Source: Linyphia triangularis (taxonomy: Eukaryota; Arthropoda; Arachnida; Araneae; Linyphiidae). From it: a stretch of DNA of 64,000 nt. The translations under genes were made by a program, and so were the position numbers. This document shows positions 63,949 through 64,000 of this stretch, piece by piece. The notes beneath the pieces are model-generated. The model searched no databases and had not been told where the DNA came from. It worked only from the letters and a program-made list of their open reading frames with translations. Location of the stretch: positions 558,001-622,000 of the forward strand of contig OZ021722.1 of the NCBI GenBank assembly GCA_963978545.1. The letters run 5' to 3'. Every line of letters begins with the position of its first letter. Position 1 is the stretch's first letter.

Positions 63949-64000
63949 TAAGACGAAGCATTTAACTTTTTAGAGATTCAGCTGAAAAACAAAACGTACT

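Larger units (their letters stand above)
56181..63873 (+). other. Intron 12
   Basis: GT-AG, 7.7 kb. Holds a pogo-like fragment, M4-family repeats, a piggyBac-like end, a minus-strand LINE fragment, an LTR-like stretch and an M1 fragment. 57550-58130 and 62900-63480 show nothing recognised. Confidence 0.8.

Noticed and set aside
5990..62862. Shared GGCGAC motifs near 6000 and 62800 as the same LTR
   Set aside because: Only the short motif agrees; flanking sequence does not align.

Overview
The window looks like a piece of an arthropod genome, most likely a chelicerate such as a spider. That assignment is inference: it rests on a large AT-rich gene with long introns packed with mobile elements, several tRNA-derived SINEs, an I/Jockey-type LINE and a Gmr1-like LTR retrotransposon. 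No taxonomic search could be run.

One host gene fills most of the window on the + strand. Thirteen coding exons between 6434 and 63948 join in frame, with every exon-exon phase agreeing, into a 593-residue sodium:solute symporter (SLC5 family). It is closest by eye to the sodium-coupled monocarboxylate (SLC5A8/12) and multivitamin (SLC5A6) transporters. Twelve introns separate the exons. All are GT-AG except intron 10, which uses a GC donor. Exons are GC-rich against AT-rich introns.

Layout: 1-33 may be the 3' end of an upstream exon. 361-6266 holds a Ty3/gypsy-class retrotransposon whose pol order is protease, integrase, reverse transcriptase, RNase H (integrase before RT, the Gmr1 arrangement). 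Its 4.1-kb pol frame is open, but the N-terminal gag lies in another frame and no LTR pair was found. Intron 1 (6517-10287) carries a decayed LINE interrupted by a 708-bp near-perfect palindrome flanked by TTAA. Intron 2 (10541-19580) is a nested stack: a palindromic repeat is split by a 5.66-kb insertion with a 6-bp target duplication, and that insertion holds a Harbinger-type transposase remnant, a 1.6-kb terminal-inverted-repeat element and two tiny retroposed LINE tails. Introns 3-12 hold SINEs, solo-LTR-like sequences, MITE families, mariner-, pogo-, piggyBac- and hAT-like pieces, RTE-like tails with tandem repeats, and a minus-strand LINE fragment. No array of host genes, CRISPR or bacterial-style operon is present.

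The most interesting points are: the integrase-first Ty3/gypsy polyprotein; the finding that introns 2, 4 and 8 share a homologous block ending at the splice acceptor, with introns 2 and 4 also sharing a block near the donor; two DNA-transposon families with 6-bp target duplications, one validated by an empty-site relative inside the window; and at least ten SINE insertions with readable target duplications that let the order of insertions be worked out.
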